DNA of 20,000 nt from Chrysomallon squamiferum (taxonomy: Eukaryota > Mollusca > Gastropoda > Neomphalida > Peltospiridae), in the NCBI GenBank assembly GCA_012295275.1, contig CM022665.1, positions 41,996,152 through 42,016,151 of the forward strand. The letters are read 5' to 3'. Each line of letters opens with the position of its first letter. Position 1 is the stretch's first letter. Made by a program: the position numbers and the translations under genes. Below, one piece after another: positions 10,730-20,000 of this stretch. A model generated the notes under the pieces. The model was not told the DNA's origin. It saw only the letters and a list, made by a program, of their open reading frames with translations, and searched no databases.

Positions 10730-10910
10730 AGAAAACGTTTAAGACTGGAAGGTCCTTGGTTCGTGACCCTAAACCGGCTGTGTCTGGAAATAAATGTGTC
10801 TGACTGTGTGGGTGTAAAATACAAAACATGTTTCCCCCAAGCGTAATCCCCCCTGGGTACACACGAACTTCAGCTGTGTGTAAACCTCAGCAAATCTTTA
10901 CTTGTATTAA
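10730..10910 (+). repeat. Candidate tRNA-derived SINE
   Basis: GACTGGAAGGTCC then TTGGTTCGTGACCC (about 10743-10769) resembles the anticodon-arm to T-arm segment of a tRNA, with a box B close to GGTTCGANNCC. A degenerate box-A-like stretch precedes it (ACGTTTAAG near 10734). The following 100 or so bases (CCGGCTGTGTC onward) would be the tRNA-unrelated body. No second copy with the same body occurs in the window, so the family cannot be confirmed. It is not an intact tRNA gene, because the acceptor and D arms do not pair. Confidence 0.35.
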
Positions 10911-10919
10911 GGATGTAGA

Positions 10920-11026
10920 AACACACACAAACACCCACACAGACATCGATTATGTATTTGTACACATATACATACATTTGGATCATACACAGAAATAAAA
11001 TACATATACTTATATATCTTTTAAAC

Positions 11027-11083
<57 letters not shown>

Positions 11084-11320
11084 TACATACATTCATATAT
11101 ATATATATATATTAGTGTGTTTATGTGAGTGTGTGTGTGTGTATGTGGGAGTACGTAGGTACCAATACACATACACAATACATCACGTACACCACACACA
11201 CACATACAAACCCACACAACTATATAAACAAACACTAATATATAAATACATAAACACACATATATTAAAACTCACACGCACACACACACACACACACATA
11301 CACGCACACATATTCCTCCT
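10920..11320. repeat. CA/TA/CATA microsatellite cluster
   Basis: It includes (TA)n at 11027-11053, (CA)n at 11053-11079, CATA units to about 11093, (TA)n at 11095-11112, GT-rich sequence to 11150, and further CA-rich arrays to about 11310. The Cys/Val/Tyr-rich minus-strand frames here are translated repeats. Confidence 0.92.
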
Positions 11321-11659
11321 GATAATATCTGAAGTATAAATCACTTCTACTAAAAGAAAAAAACAAAACAAAAAAAAAAAAAAACCCACTAAAAACCCCC
11401 ACAAAAAAACCAACAAAACAAAACAAGACAAATATAACTGACCGTTAAGAAGAGGATTTAAAACAAAATAAAAACAAAAATAAACAGCAGAAAATAGCTT
11501 GTCTCGTCTCGACGTCATTAATGGCCGATTAAACGACGTAGTATCCTCTCTGCTACAACGACTACTTCACAGACACGCAGTTACACAGGTGATTCTGGCG
11601 AGAATTCAAATTAGTGGTAAACTCAGCGACTATTAATGTTTACTGCGTTGGTTGTATCA
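11321..11659. other. A-rich tract then unique sequence, no gene seen
   Basis: Bases 11353-11480 are A-rich with CCC and CAAA interruptions. Bases 11480-11659 are ordinary-complexity DNA containing GTCTCGTCTCGACGTC. No coding or RNA signature was found. Confidence 0.5.
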
Positions 11660-11984
11660 TTAGTCGAAAAAATAATAATAATAAAACAAACATATATATA
11701 TATATATATATAAATTTATGTATATATAAATAAATAAAAAAACTCGAACAAAACAAAATAATATTATTTTCAAAGATGTATCAGATAAGAAGTGGATGAA
11801 GAAAAAAGAAAAAAAAAAAAAAGGGAGAGATTTGTTTTTGTTTTCTACAATTTGCTCACAGCCAAAATACACCTGTTTGTTTATTTGTCTTTATATCGTT
11901 TCAGTTTGACTAAACAGTTTATCAATTTGTCCACCAAATGAAGAAAGTGACATACAGACAGTGCCGTCATACAGACAGAGAGAC
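11660..11984. repeat. AT-rich tract with (AAT)n, (TA)n and poly(A)
   Basis: (AAT)n near 11669-11683, (TA)n at about 11692-11711, TAAA units, and an A-rich run at 11802-11822 are followed by 160 bases of unremarkable sequence. The minus-strand frame over it translates homopolymers and TA repeats. Confidence 0.7.
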
Positions 11985-12004
11985 AGACAGACAGACAGAC
12001 AGAC
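11985..12004. repeat. (ACAG)n microsatellite
   Basis: Five to six ACAG units, with related ACAG strings just upstream (11953-11984). Confidence 0.88.
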
Positions 12005-12145
12005 TAACGCAGATAGGTAGTGATTTATACATGTGTCCATATTAGTCTTACTGTCTGTCTGTATACACATCCATGTATATATACACGTATGTGCGTGCAT
12101 GCGTGCGTAAATAAACAGAAACAGTCCCATAATCTGTTTATTCAT

Positions 12146-12203
12146 CTTTATTTATTTATTTATTTATTTATATATTTATTTATTTATTTATTTACTTATT
12201 TAC

Positions 12204-12250
<47 letters not shown>

Positions 12251-12368
12251 CTTATTTACTTATTTATTTATTTATTTATTTATTTACTTACTTATTTATT
12301 TATTTATTTACTTATTTATTTATTTACTTATTTATCTTTTCTTCTTTTTTTTTTCTTATTTATTTATT
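12146..12368. repeat. (TTTA)n array with interspersed TTAC variants
   Basis: About 190 bases of TTTA units to 12335, with TTAC variant units arranged in a repeating pattern. It continues as T-rich sequence and a final TTTA pair to 12368. The plus-strand frame of Leu/Ile/Tyr/Phe repeats is a translation artefact. Confidence 0.95.
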
Positions 12369-12733
12369 AAGAATCCCTAGATGCCATTTAGTACTAATGG
12401 TCGTTGTGTTTAGTTCACTGGTTAATAAATAAAATGTTAAAATGACTTGGAATTACTGGCAGGAACTTGCAGAGTATTCGATTTCCCGTCGCTTTAAATT
12501 CATCCTGATTGTCAGTTGGGACTTATTTGAAAAGCGGATCAGTTTCGTTACGGGATTAACTCTGCTAAACATACATTTTGAATTGTAATTGCTGGCCTCA
12601 GTGAACTTGCGTTTTTTTTTTTTTTTTTTTTTTTTTAATTCTGTGTATTTAGTTTTTCTCATCAGGTTTTAATCTCTTTAAGTTATATTTTAAGTTATTT
12701 TATGAAATCTGTTCAGTTTATTTTATTTTGATC

Positions 12734-12737
<4 letters not shown>
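12369..12737. other. Unique sequence with a T25 run, no gene seen
   Basis: Ordinary-complexity sequence interrupted by poly(T) at 12612-12636. The minus-strand frame at 12453-12662 is split by that run, reading as lysines, and shows no motif. Confidence 0.45.
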
Positions 12738-12772
<35 letters not shown>

Positions 12773-12900
12773 CCGTCTTTTTTCCATCTGCATGTGTGTG
12801 TGTGTGGGTGTTTGTACATATATATATATATATACACCTACTTATATACTTACGTAGGTATGTAGTTTTGTACGTATGTATGTATGTATATATATGTATA
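12738..12900. repeat. (TC)n, (GT)n, (TA)n, (GTAT)n compound cluster
   Basis: (TC)n at 12738-12768, (GT)n at about 12791-12806, (TA)n at about 12817-12832 and GTAT units at about 12870-12900 are separated by short unique spacers. Confidence 0.9.
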
Positions 12901-13169
12901 TGTGTTTGTACGCATCTTATAAAACATTATTCTACTCGAATATAATTATTCTCATCTTTATCTACACATTAACCCAGACTGTGGACGACACTCAGCAACA
13001 ACAACAACGACAACAAAAAATGTGTCGCTGCCGTTGTTAGTAATGACCCAGCATCTGGAAACGCAGACACGTCGTGGCAGCAGTTCGAGCTTGTCAAGTC
13101 GCTACAATTGGCTCTTTCTGCCTCTCAGTCGTTGGCCATAATAAAAGCATCAGCGAGATTTCCTCTTAA

Positions 13170-13177
13170 TGACGTCA
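13170..13177. promoter_or_regulatory. CRE-like palindrome TGACGTCA
   Basis: An exact match to the cAMP-response element bound by CREB/ATF bZIP factors in animals. It lies inside the CpG-rich block at 12990-13340. An 8-base palindrome is expected about 0.3 times by chance in 20 kb, so context is its main support. Confidence 0.35.
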
Positions 13178-13272
13178 CAGAGCAAGAAATAATCCACGTA
13201 AAGCACGCAGACGACATCAACAGTCTGTCTCGCTGAAGGTTAAAAAGAGCCCGGATGAATCAGATGTTGATG

Positions 13273-13294
13273 ACAACGACAGCTGCGTCGTTGT
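13273..13294. other. Inverted repeat with 8-bp arms around an E-box
   Basis: ACAACGAC (13273-13280) is complementary to GTCGTTGT (13287-13294) across a six-base spacer. CAGCTG, an E-box, straddles the junction at 13280-13285. It could be a cruciform-forming site or a symmetrical factor-binding site. Chance is possible. Confidence 0.3.
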
Positions 13295-13449
13295 TGTCGG
13301 TTAGATGTGGAGTGAAAGATAATTGTAAATAAGACGTTTGTTTTGTTTTACGTCATCGGAAGGACAGACTGAGATTTGTTCTGTCCTTCATATTTGTCCT
13401 GTGTTTAACGAAACAACCACAGCATGTTGATTATATTGTAATGTACGTC

Positions 13450-13452
<3 letters not shown>

Positions 13453-13535
<83 letters not shown>
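13453..13535. repeat. (TC)n microsatellite, 83 bases
   Basis: A perfect TC array followed by GTGGGGTGTGCATACGTG-type sequence. No interruptions. Confidence 0.97.
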
Positions 13536-13538
<3 letters not shown>

Positions 13539-13649
13539 GGGTGTGCATACGTGTGTATGTGAGTGTATTATATCAAAAGCCCCATTTTTTGTTTTACATG
13601 ACTACTATGAGGAAAATTGAACTATAATTTTTTCATCTAAGATTTTATA

Positions 13650-13860
<211 letters not shown>

Positions 13861-14347
13861 TAGCCTCTGACATAAAACACACCAACAACTAAAGTCATTT
13901 AATGTCATTAACTCAGTCTACACTGCGATCAGTATTATTTTACTGAACACACACACGGAGACGTCACAAAAACCAATAACCAGTAAAACAGATCCCAAAG
14001 TGAATTTCAGAAACACAATACGTTAAAAATCGGGATTATATATATATAGAGAGAGAGAGTCCATCACAGAGGAAACATAAAACGTAGATTACTGGCTTAT
14101 ATCACTTACCATTAAACAAATGATGTTAAAAAAAAAAAAAAGAGAACGAGTACGTGCTGTATTGCAGATGTCGTATATCACTGTTATCTATATGCTAAAA
14201 TAGAAACGTATATAGTATATAACAGATGGGACACACACATTGTTATTCTGTGCGTCACGTGTGTTGTCATGTGTTACGTACTGAACTCAGTGTAAATGAA
14301 AACAGTGGAGGGATGGGTTTTTCTTGCACGCTGCAGAATGAATAATG
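13861..14347. other. Unique AT-rich sequence, no gene seen
   Basis: It includes a TATA/GAGA patch at 14039-14060 and an A13 run near 14128-14140. Just upstream of that, on the minus strand, AATG|GTAAGTG near 14104-14113 resembles a 5' splice site. No adjoining open frame or acceptor supports it. Confidence 0.4.
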
Positions 14348-14376
14348 TCTACTACTACTACTACTATTACTACTAA

Positions 14377-14415
<39 letters not shown>

Positions 14416-14535
14416 GCTACTACTATTGCTGCTGCTGCTGCTGCTACTGCTGCTACTACTACTATTACTACTACTGTACAACTACTGCTGCTGCTGATTT
14501 CTATTACGTGTACTACTGCACTACTACTACTACAG
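14348..14535. repeat. (CTA)n/(CTG)n trinucleotide array
   Basis: CTA units are interspersed with CTG and ATT variants, with a CTG-rich centre near 14429-14458 and smaller CTA/CTG islands to 14535. The serine-rich minus-strand frame over it is the repeat in the AGT/AGC phase. Confidence 0.94.
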
Positions 14536-15530
14536 CTAATATGTTATTACCGTCGTCATCATTATCATCATTGTTATTCCTGTAAGCAGAAGCGGTGTCT
14601 TATTCTGGAATATTATTCCTACTCCTTTTTTTTACGCTACTTTTAAACTCCTCATCTACTGAAATACTCGATACGACCGTGTGTAAAGTTATTAATATTT
14701 CAGTCTATTTACGTCTTTGTCAAAGCCAGGATGCCAGGCTACAAAAACATCAGAGCGATAACAACAACAAAAAATTGAAAAATATATATTTAATTCTTCA
14801 AAACAAAATCGTGTTCTTGTAAAAATGTTATGGCACAATTACTTTATATTAAACAAAGATCGAAAAAAAAAAAAAAAATTTTAATTTTAAAAAATAGTTA
14901 TAAATAAAGTAGAGGACAAAATGAAAGGTTCAGGATTTTTTAATTATTATTTTTTTAACTTAACGATTTTGAAAGTGACTTTGTGATGTTTTTATTACTG
15001 GCTTGGAATAAGGTCACGTTTTTTTTTTTTGAGTATCTCACTATTTCTTACAAAATCATACGACTAACATTAATAACAGTTAGTGGGCTGATTGTAATTC
15101 ACTGTTAGAACTATCTTCCTGATTCCAGTGCCTCATAATAGCCTATGAAAGGCTGTGATATGTCTTCATTTTTTTTTTTTTTTTTTTTCCCTGTTAATGA
15201 GGAGGTCTACATAAAAGATCTTTTTACTGCTGATGAAATATGAAGGTGAAATGCTTTGATGACTTATATGATGCCTGAAATACCTGATGATTTTTTTAAA
15301 TTTTTTTTTAAAAATTAATGTCTTATATGCTGAAGTATTTTTATGTATAGTTATAAAACTGCCTTGGGGGTTTTAAACTGAACACTGTACGTTTGAACCA
15401 TAACATCGAGTTGTTTTGTGCAATAATAAAATATTCAGTTAATTTCCAGTTCTGGTGGATGTTTACTGTCTACCAGTTTGGCCATGTGCCTAATACCTAC
15501 ATCAGTTTATACTAGATTTTGTTGTGTTTC

Positions 15531-15531
<1 letters not shown>
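14536..15531. other. AT-rich sequence with short homopolymers, no gene seen
   Basis: About 1 kb with small runs: ATC-rich at 14555-14575, A-rich near 14862-14878, T near 15020-15030, T20 at 15169-15188, T/A-rich at 15291-15317. The plus-strand frame at 14595-14822 (75 codons) begins with a Leu/Phe stretch and has no recognisable family. No SINE heads or RNA genes were detected. Confidence 0.45.

Positions 15532-15565
<34 letters not shown>
15532..15565. repeat. Poly(T) run, 34 bases
   Basis: A homopolymer followed by ATTCATTTATTTTTATTTTTG. On the minus strand it could be a retroposon tail, but the adjoining sequence matches nothing else in the window. Confidence 0.92.
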
Positions 15566-15567
<2 letters not shown>

Positions 15568-15799
15568 TCATTTATTTTTATTTTTGTTGTTGTTGTTAGC
15601 GATTTAGTTTCGTTTTCGAGCAGATTTCATTGTGATGTTTGTTGTTTGTTTACGATATTTATCTTTTTCTGTCGTGTTATTTCACAAAACTGTTTTAAAT
15701 ACATAAAAGTTTGTAGTATTTTATCACAGAATGTACACACATGGTATTATGATGCAGAATACGTTAAGACATAAAGTAATTTATGTGTGCATGTGATAA

Positions 15800-15885
15800 T
15801 GACGTAATAACTTATCTAGTTATCTCTCTATCGGGGATTCGATCCCAAAACATAGCAGCTTTAAATCACAGGCTTAACCACATTA
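15800..15885 (-). repeat. tRNA-like SINE relic, copy 1
   Basis: Read on the minus strand it has ATGTGGTTAAGCC (box-A-side similarity), then CTGCTA, then GGGATCGAATCCCC (box B, one mismatch to GGTTCGAATCC), with about 40 bases between, as in a tRNA. A tail TAGAGAGATAACTAG continues past box B. The same ordered blocks occur at 17150-17240, also on the minus strand. No cloverleaf can be folded and no 3' tail is obvious, so this is a decayed tRNA-derived element rather than a tRNA gene. The family is not recognised. Confidence 0.5.
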
Positions 15886-16156
<271 letters not shown>

Positions 16157-16396
16157 GACAAGGAAATTGGGTTCCAACTGATTAAAGCAAAACGTTTTTC
16201 GATCGCTCAATAATTACAGCGAAGAAGAAAAAGAAAAAAAAAAGGACACAGCTACGATCGCATAGCATCTCCATGATAGATTTATTACTTGTGACTTTCA
16301 GCAACGTTGTTGAAGAATTTTGTGAAACTCATTTTAAAAAGCCACCGAAAGATTTCTTTCTATTTCACAGTCACATCATTTTAATATATTGTTTAA
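16157..16396. other. Unique spacer between two CT arrays, no gene seen
   Basis: About 240 bases of ordinary complexity with an A-rich patch near 16225-16242. The plus frame from 16273 has about 40 non-repeat residues before entering the CT array and shows no recognised motif. Confidence 0.45.
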
Positions 16397-17149
<753 letters not shown>

Positions 17150-17240
17150 TGACATCATAATGATTACTCACCTCTATGGGCATCGATCCCAGACCCTAGC
17201 AGTCCAAAAAAACCCACAAACAACAATGACTTAACCACAT
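17150..17240 (-). repeat. tRNA-like SINE relic, copy 2
   Basis: Minus-strand blocks ATGTGGTTAAGTC, CTGCTAGGG, TGGGATCGATGCCC and ATAGAGGTGAGTAATC occur in the same order as at 15800-15885, with the middle segment about 10 bases longer. The match extends past the box-B-like sequence, which argues for a shared element rather than independent tRNA-like coincidences. A plus-strand A-run (17241-17255) abuts the box-A side, so it is not the element's own tail. Confidence 0.5.
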
Positions 17241-17750
17241 AAAAAAAAAAAAAAATTGATACAATATCTTCACTTGACGCAAAGATGGCGGTACAGTGAT
17301 CAGATCCCGAAACCTACGATTCTTTGACGGATTTTTTTTTTGTTTTTTTTTTTTTTTACCCTGCCCTGAGGCTCTGCTTGGCTGAATTTGAGAATATTTC
17401 CTTTAATCCTGAGTAGAAAGCAATCGAAAACAAAGTGACGGTAATTGACTCGATTACTAATACATATGCCCTACCCATTACATGTAATTTGTTTTGCTGT
17501 TGCTTGGCAGATCTATTTAACGTTCCTGACAAAAGCACTTTAACACTGTGGTTTAGAGCACCAGGACCCGCATTCAGGCCGAGTAATTACTTATTAATCT
17601 GTGTTGAAAATTAATAGTTTCTACTTTACTGCTGTTTTTATGCGTTCTCTCAGTGCTGTGCTGGACGTTGCCTTTCTGAATTGCGGCGAAATTGTCAATC
17701 CTTTTTGTCTGATTATGTCGTTGTGAGAATTTATGTGTTTGTCATTAGGA
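17241..17750. other. Unique sequence with A and T runs, no gene seen
   Basis: It holds A15 at 17241-17255 and T runs at about 17332-17357. The minus-strand frame at 17356-17538 (60 codons) is free of simple repeats. Its middle is mildly hydrophobic, but it has no family motif and no splice sites at sensible positions. Confidence 0.4.
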
Positions 17751-17814
17751 GTGTTTGTGTGTGTGTGTGTATGTGTGTGTGTGTGTGTGTGTGTGATTTG
17801 TTGTTGTTCTTGTC

Positions 17815-17887
<73 letters not shown>

Positions 17888-17905
17888 GCTCTCTCTCTGT
17901 GTCTG
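17751..17905. repeat. (GT)n plus (CT)n compound microsatellite
   Basis: (GT)n with one A interruption (17751-17795), a 20-base spacer, then perfect CT at 17818-17882 and an imperfect tail to 17905. Confidence 0.96.
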
Positions 17906-18554
17906 CATAAAATATTTGTTCAAGTTTGTACAATTCCATGTTTGATGGCGTTAACAACAAAATAATAGCTACAGATTTTAAATACGATTTCAACTTCAAT
18001 CCATCTGAACAGTTTGCTTCGATGACCGAGTATCCGCAAATAAGGCTGTGAATATGCATCGTACGAGTCACAGTCGTAGTATTTGTGAAATACAAATGTT
18101 TGTCTGTTAGTACTTTAGTACCTCTTTTTTTTTCTTTCTGACAGACACACACACACAAATGACATAAGTGTATGTGTTTTATCGAGCTACAGACGTCGTA
18201 AACTCGTCAAGTGATTTCTGAAAAAATTAATAGCTTCCCGAAACCTAATTAATAAGCTAGAGAGAGGATAATAAGAAAATTATAACGATTCCTTTACAAT
18301 TACTGTACAGCATAACAAGTTTGTCCTTGGTTCAATTGACGCGTTTTGGGTCTTATCATTATCGACTGTCGCCAGAGGAATATTCCACTAAGCCCACTGA
18401 TAAATACTTTTTCAACTAAAACCAGTGTATTTTGTAATTTCGTTTAAAAGGTATGTCCTAAAACCGTGTTAGATAATTATTATTTCTCGTGTTTTGATGA
18501 GTGATGTTAAGATACATACACTCACATACGTGCACAAAAGCATATATAATATAT
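17906..18554. other. Unique sequence, no gene seen
   Basis: About 650 bases of ordinary complexity with a short T run near 18125 and (AC)5 near 18144. GTCCTTGGTTCAATT near 18323 recalls the T-arm-like string at 10752 but lacks the rest of that element. No gene was recognised. Confidence 0.45.
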
Positions 18555-18756
18555 ACACACACACACACACATAAATACATAAGTACATGTATACTCTCAC
18601 ACACACACACACACACACATACATATGATGGTTCTACACACACACACACGCACACAAAACAATAATAATAATAAAAATTTAAATTTAAAAAATACGTCGT
18701 GTTATTAATTACCAGAAACAGGATTAATATACAGGAAAACAAATATAACAAAAAAT

Positions 18757-18818
<62 letters not shown>
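18555..18818. repeat. (CA)n cluster
   Basis: CA arrays at 18555-18571, 18598-18619, 18634-18657 and 18760-18818 are separated by AT-rich spacers including (AAT)n at 18660-18674. The last is about 29 perfect units. Cys/Val-rich minus-strand frames here are translated repeats. Confidence 0.95.
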
Positions 18819-18822
<4 letters not shown>

Positions 18823-19048
18823 ATAATTAAATTCTATTTATAACTTAGAGCAAAATATCATCTCATGCATCGCGTATATTATGTCAAAATTTTGTCTGGA
18901 ATTTTTTTTTTTTTACGTCATCTCGTCACTGTCGACTATAACGAGTTTTGTCACCAGAAGATACATGCAGTCCCGAGCCGCATTATCTGTTGTCCCGAGC
19001 ATGTGATTCTATTGGGAATCGTCTGTTGCCACTAAATTCACAATTAAC

Positions 19049-19123
19049 ATGGCTTCCAGAATTTACGCTACGTTTAACAACAGTTTTATAAATCTGGAGG
19101 CAAATTCCCGCCATGGCGTTTAA
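19049..19123 (+). other. Short frame overlapping the 19113 start (possible uORF)
   Basis: ATG at 19049 has A at -3 and G at +4, a strong start context. It opens 24 codons ending in TAA, overlapping the next ATG (19113) in a different frame. In a transcript covering both, initiation here would reduce use of the downstream start. The peptide matches no family I recognise. Confidence 0.2.
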
Positions 19124-19217
19124 TGATATCGTCTGCGTGACACATCCGAGAAAAACCGTCGACGCACTACTGGATTATTTGGACCCACGTGACTTGAATT
19201 GCTTGCGAAGGATGTGA
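19113..19217 (+). pseudogene. Short F-box-like frame ended by an in-frame TGA
   Basis: GCCATGG at 19110-19116 is a near-ideal animal start context, and an in-frame TAA at 19089-19091 excludes an upstream extension. The 34-codon peptide contains LLDYLDPRDLNCLRRM at residues 19-34. This resembles the F-box core, which binds SKP1 in SCF ubiquitin ligases and typically has a hydrophobic-x-YLDPRDL-xx-LR-x-V pattern. F-boxes then usually have Cys-Arg. Here TGA (19215-19217) sits at the Cys position, the next codon is Arg, and the frame stays open for 26 more sense codons to 19295 (TGA at 19296). One base change could turn a Cys codon into TGA. Alternatives are a chance frame, a genuine microprotein, or recoding. 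No splice donor is convincing. Confidence 0.25.
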
Positions 19218-19300
19218 CGTATGAATGGATCGTTTCGACTCGAAGTCGTCAAGATTACCAGTCGCGCGGTACGGATCATGGAGGATCAAAAGGGATGAAA

Positions 19301-19623
<323 letters not shown>

Positions 19624-19977
19624 TTTCAGTAATACGTTTCCACCCATAACACGAACGTGATGACAGCTGTATGTAACTCGTTTTGTGATGACATTTGAAT
19701 TAGCTTCGGATATATCGGCAAATCGTCAGCTGGTGCATCCTATGTGTTCAGCTGAAAACCATGTTACATTTTGTCTCAGCCACGTTAATTATCAGCGTGT
19801 TCTGACTGTAATCAGAATAGAGGATTTTATTACAACAGAACACATTGATTTTGTGCTTGCATTTCTTTTTTTTTTGATATTTTCTTGTTGTTATTGTGGG
19901 TTTCGTTGTTTTTGTTTTTGGGGGTGGAGTTTATGGGAGCGGTTGAGACTATTGGTTTCTTTGTTGTTTGTTTATTG
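19624..19977. other. Unique sequence, no gene seen
   Basis: Ordinary-complexity sequence becoming GT-rich and T-rich after about 19866. No coding, RNA or repeat relationship was found. Confidence 0.45.
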
Positions 19978-20000
19978 TTATTTATTATTATTATTATTAT
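19978..20000. repeat. (TTA)n, cut by the window edge
   Basis: Seven TTA units run off the right end of the window, so their full length is unknown. Confidence 0.85.

Larger units (their letters stand above)
12990..13340. other. CpG-rich unique block, possible regulatory region
   Basis: This stretch has balanced base composition, many CpG dinucleotides and no simple repeat except a short CAA run at 12999-13019. It carries a full CRE palindrome and an 8-bp inverted repeat (listed separately). Its open frames are short; one at 13043-13141 codes 32 residues with no recognisable domain. Relative to the AT-rich surroundings it looks like a promoter, enhancer or conserved element, but no transcription start or gene is visible next to it. 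Confidence 0.35.
18940..19300. other. CpG-rich unique island around a candidate first exon
   Basis: This is the most CpG-dense stretch of the window, with more than thirty CpG by eye in about 350 bases, and it is free of simple repeats. In invertebrates with mosaic methylation such CpG retention is typical of unmethylated promoters. It carries a repeated TCCCGAGC at 18971 and 18994 (approximate) and two ATGs in strong start context (19049 and 19113). No TATA box was identified. Confidence 0.4.

Noticed and set aside
13043-13141. 32-codon serine/arginine-rich frame inside the CpG-rich block
   Set aside because: It is too short, resembles no known family, and is better explained as part of a regulatory block.
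14104-14113. Minus-strand 5' splice-site-like AATG|GTAAGTG
   Set aside because: No open frame or acceptor lies upstream on that strand, and one short match is expected by chance.
17356-17538. 60-codon minus-strand frame without simple repeats
   Set aside because: No motif, no strong start context and no splice evidence.
18321-18340. tRNA T-arm-like string similar to 10752
   Set aside because: Only about 11 bases match (GTCCTTGGTTC), and no box A or shared body follows.

Overview
The window looks like non-coding DNA from an animal nuclear genome. It is AT-rich, and simple-sequence repeats are spread along its whole length: (CT)n, (CA)n, (TA)n, (TTTA)n, (GATA)n, (TTA/ATC/CTA)n and many poly(A)/poly(T) runs. 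There is no dense gene packing, no bacterial-style operon, rRNA, CRISPR array or prophage. The style (very long CT tracts, tetranucleotide arrays, decayed tRNA-like short repeats) fits a lophotrochozoan such as a mollusc. That is an impression from composition, not a diagnosis. The window is best read as intergenic or intronic sequence. Nearly every long open frame in it is a translated microsatellite (SLSLSL, RERERE, YLSIYLSI, NNNDDD).

Layout: 1-800 unique sequence and T-rich DNA; 802-921 CT/TA/GTAT compound array; 922-2600 mostly unique; 2611-2722 copy A of a dispersed repeat, followed at 2745-2935 by a poly(T)-plus-unique tandem duplication; 3540-3865 trinucleotide block; 5117-5262 CT array; 5467-5590 copy B of the dispersed repeat; 5870-6030 unique stretch ending in a consensus 5' splice site; 7264-7409 TA/GA arrays; 8339-8858 a ~29-bp minisatellite; 9096-9265 TTTA/TTTG/TTA block; 9494-9709 an 18-bp minisatellite; 10230-11320 mixed microsatellites around a tRNA-like SINE candidate; 12146-12368 TTTA array; 13000-13340 CpG-rich unique block with a CRE palindrome; 13453-13860 CT then GATA arrays; 14348-14535 CTA/CTG array; 15532-16732 poly(T) and two very long CT arrays with a SINE-like relic between them; 17150-17240 a second copy of that relic; 17751-18818 GT/CT/CA arrays; 18940-19300 CpG-rich unique island; 19515-19623 CT/CA; TTA repeat at the right edge.

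The only candidate coding sequence I would defend, weakly, is a short frame at 19113-19217 inside the CpG-rich island. It has a strong translation-start context and an F-box-like peptide that stops at an in-frame TGA where F-boxes usually carry a cysteine. The best-supported structures are two pairs of related dispersed repeats (2611/5467, and the tRNA-like 15800/17150), two minisatellites, and a recent 95-bp tandem duplication. I see no complete gene and no convincing novel multi-gene system.
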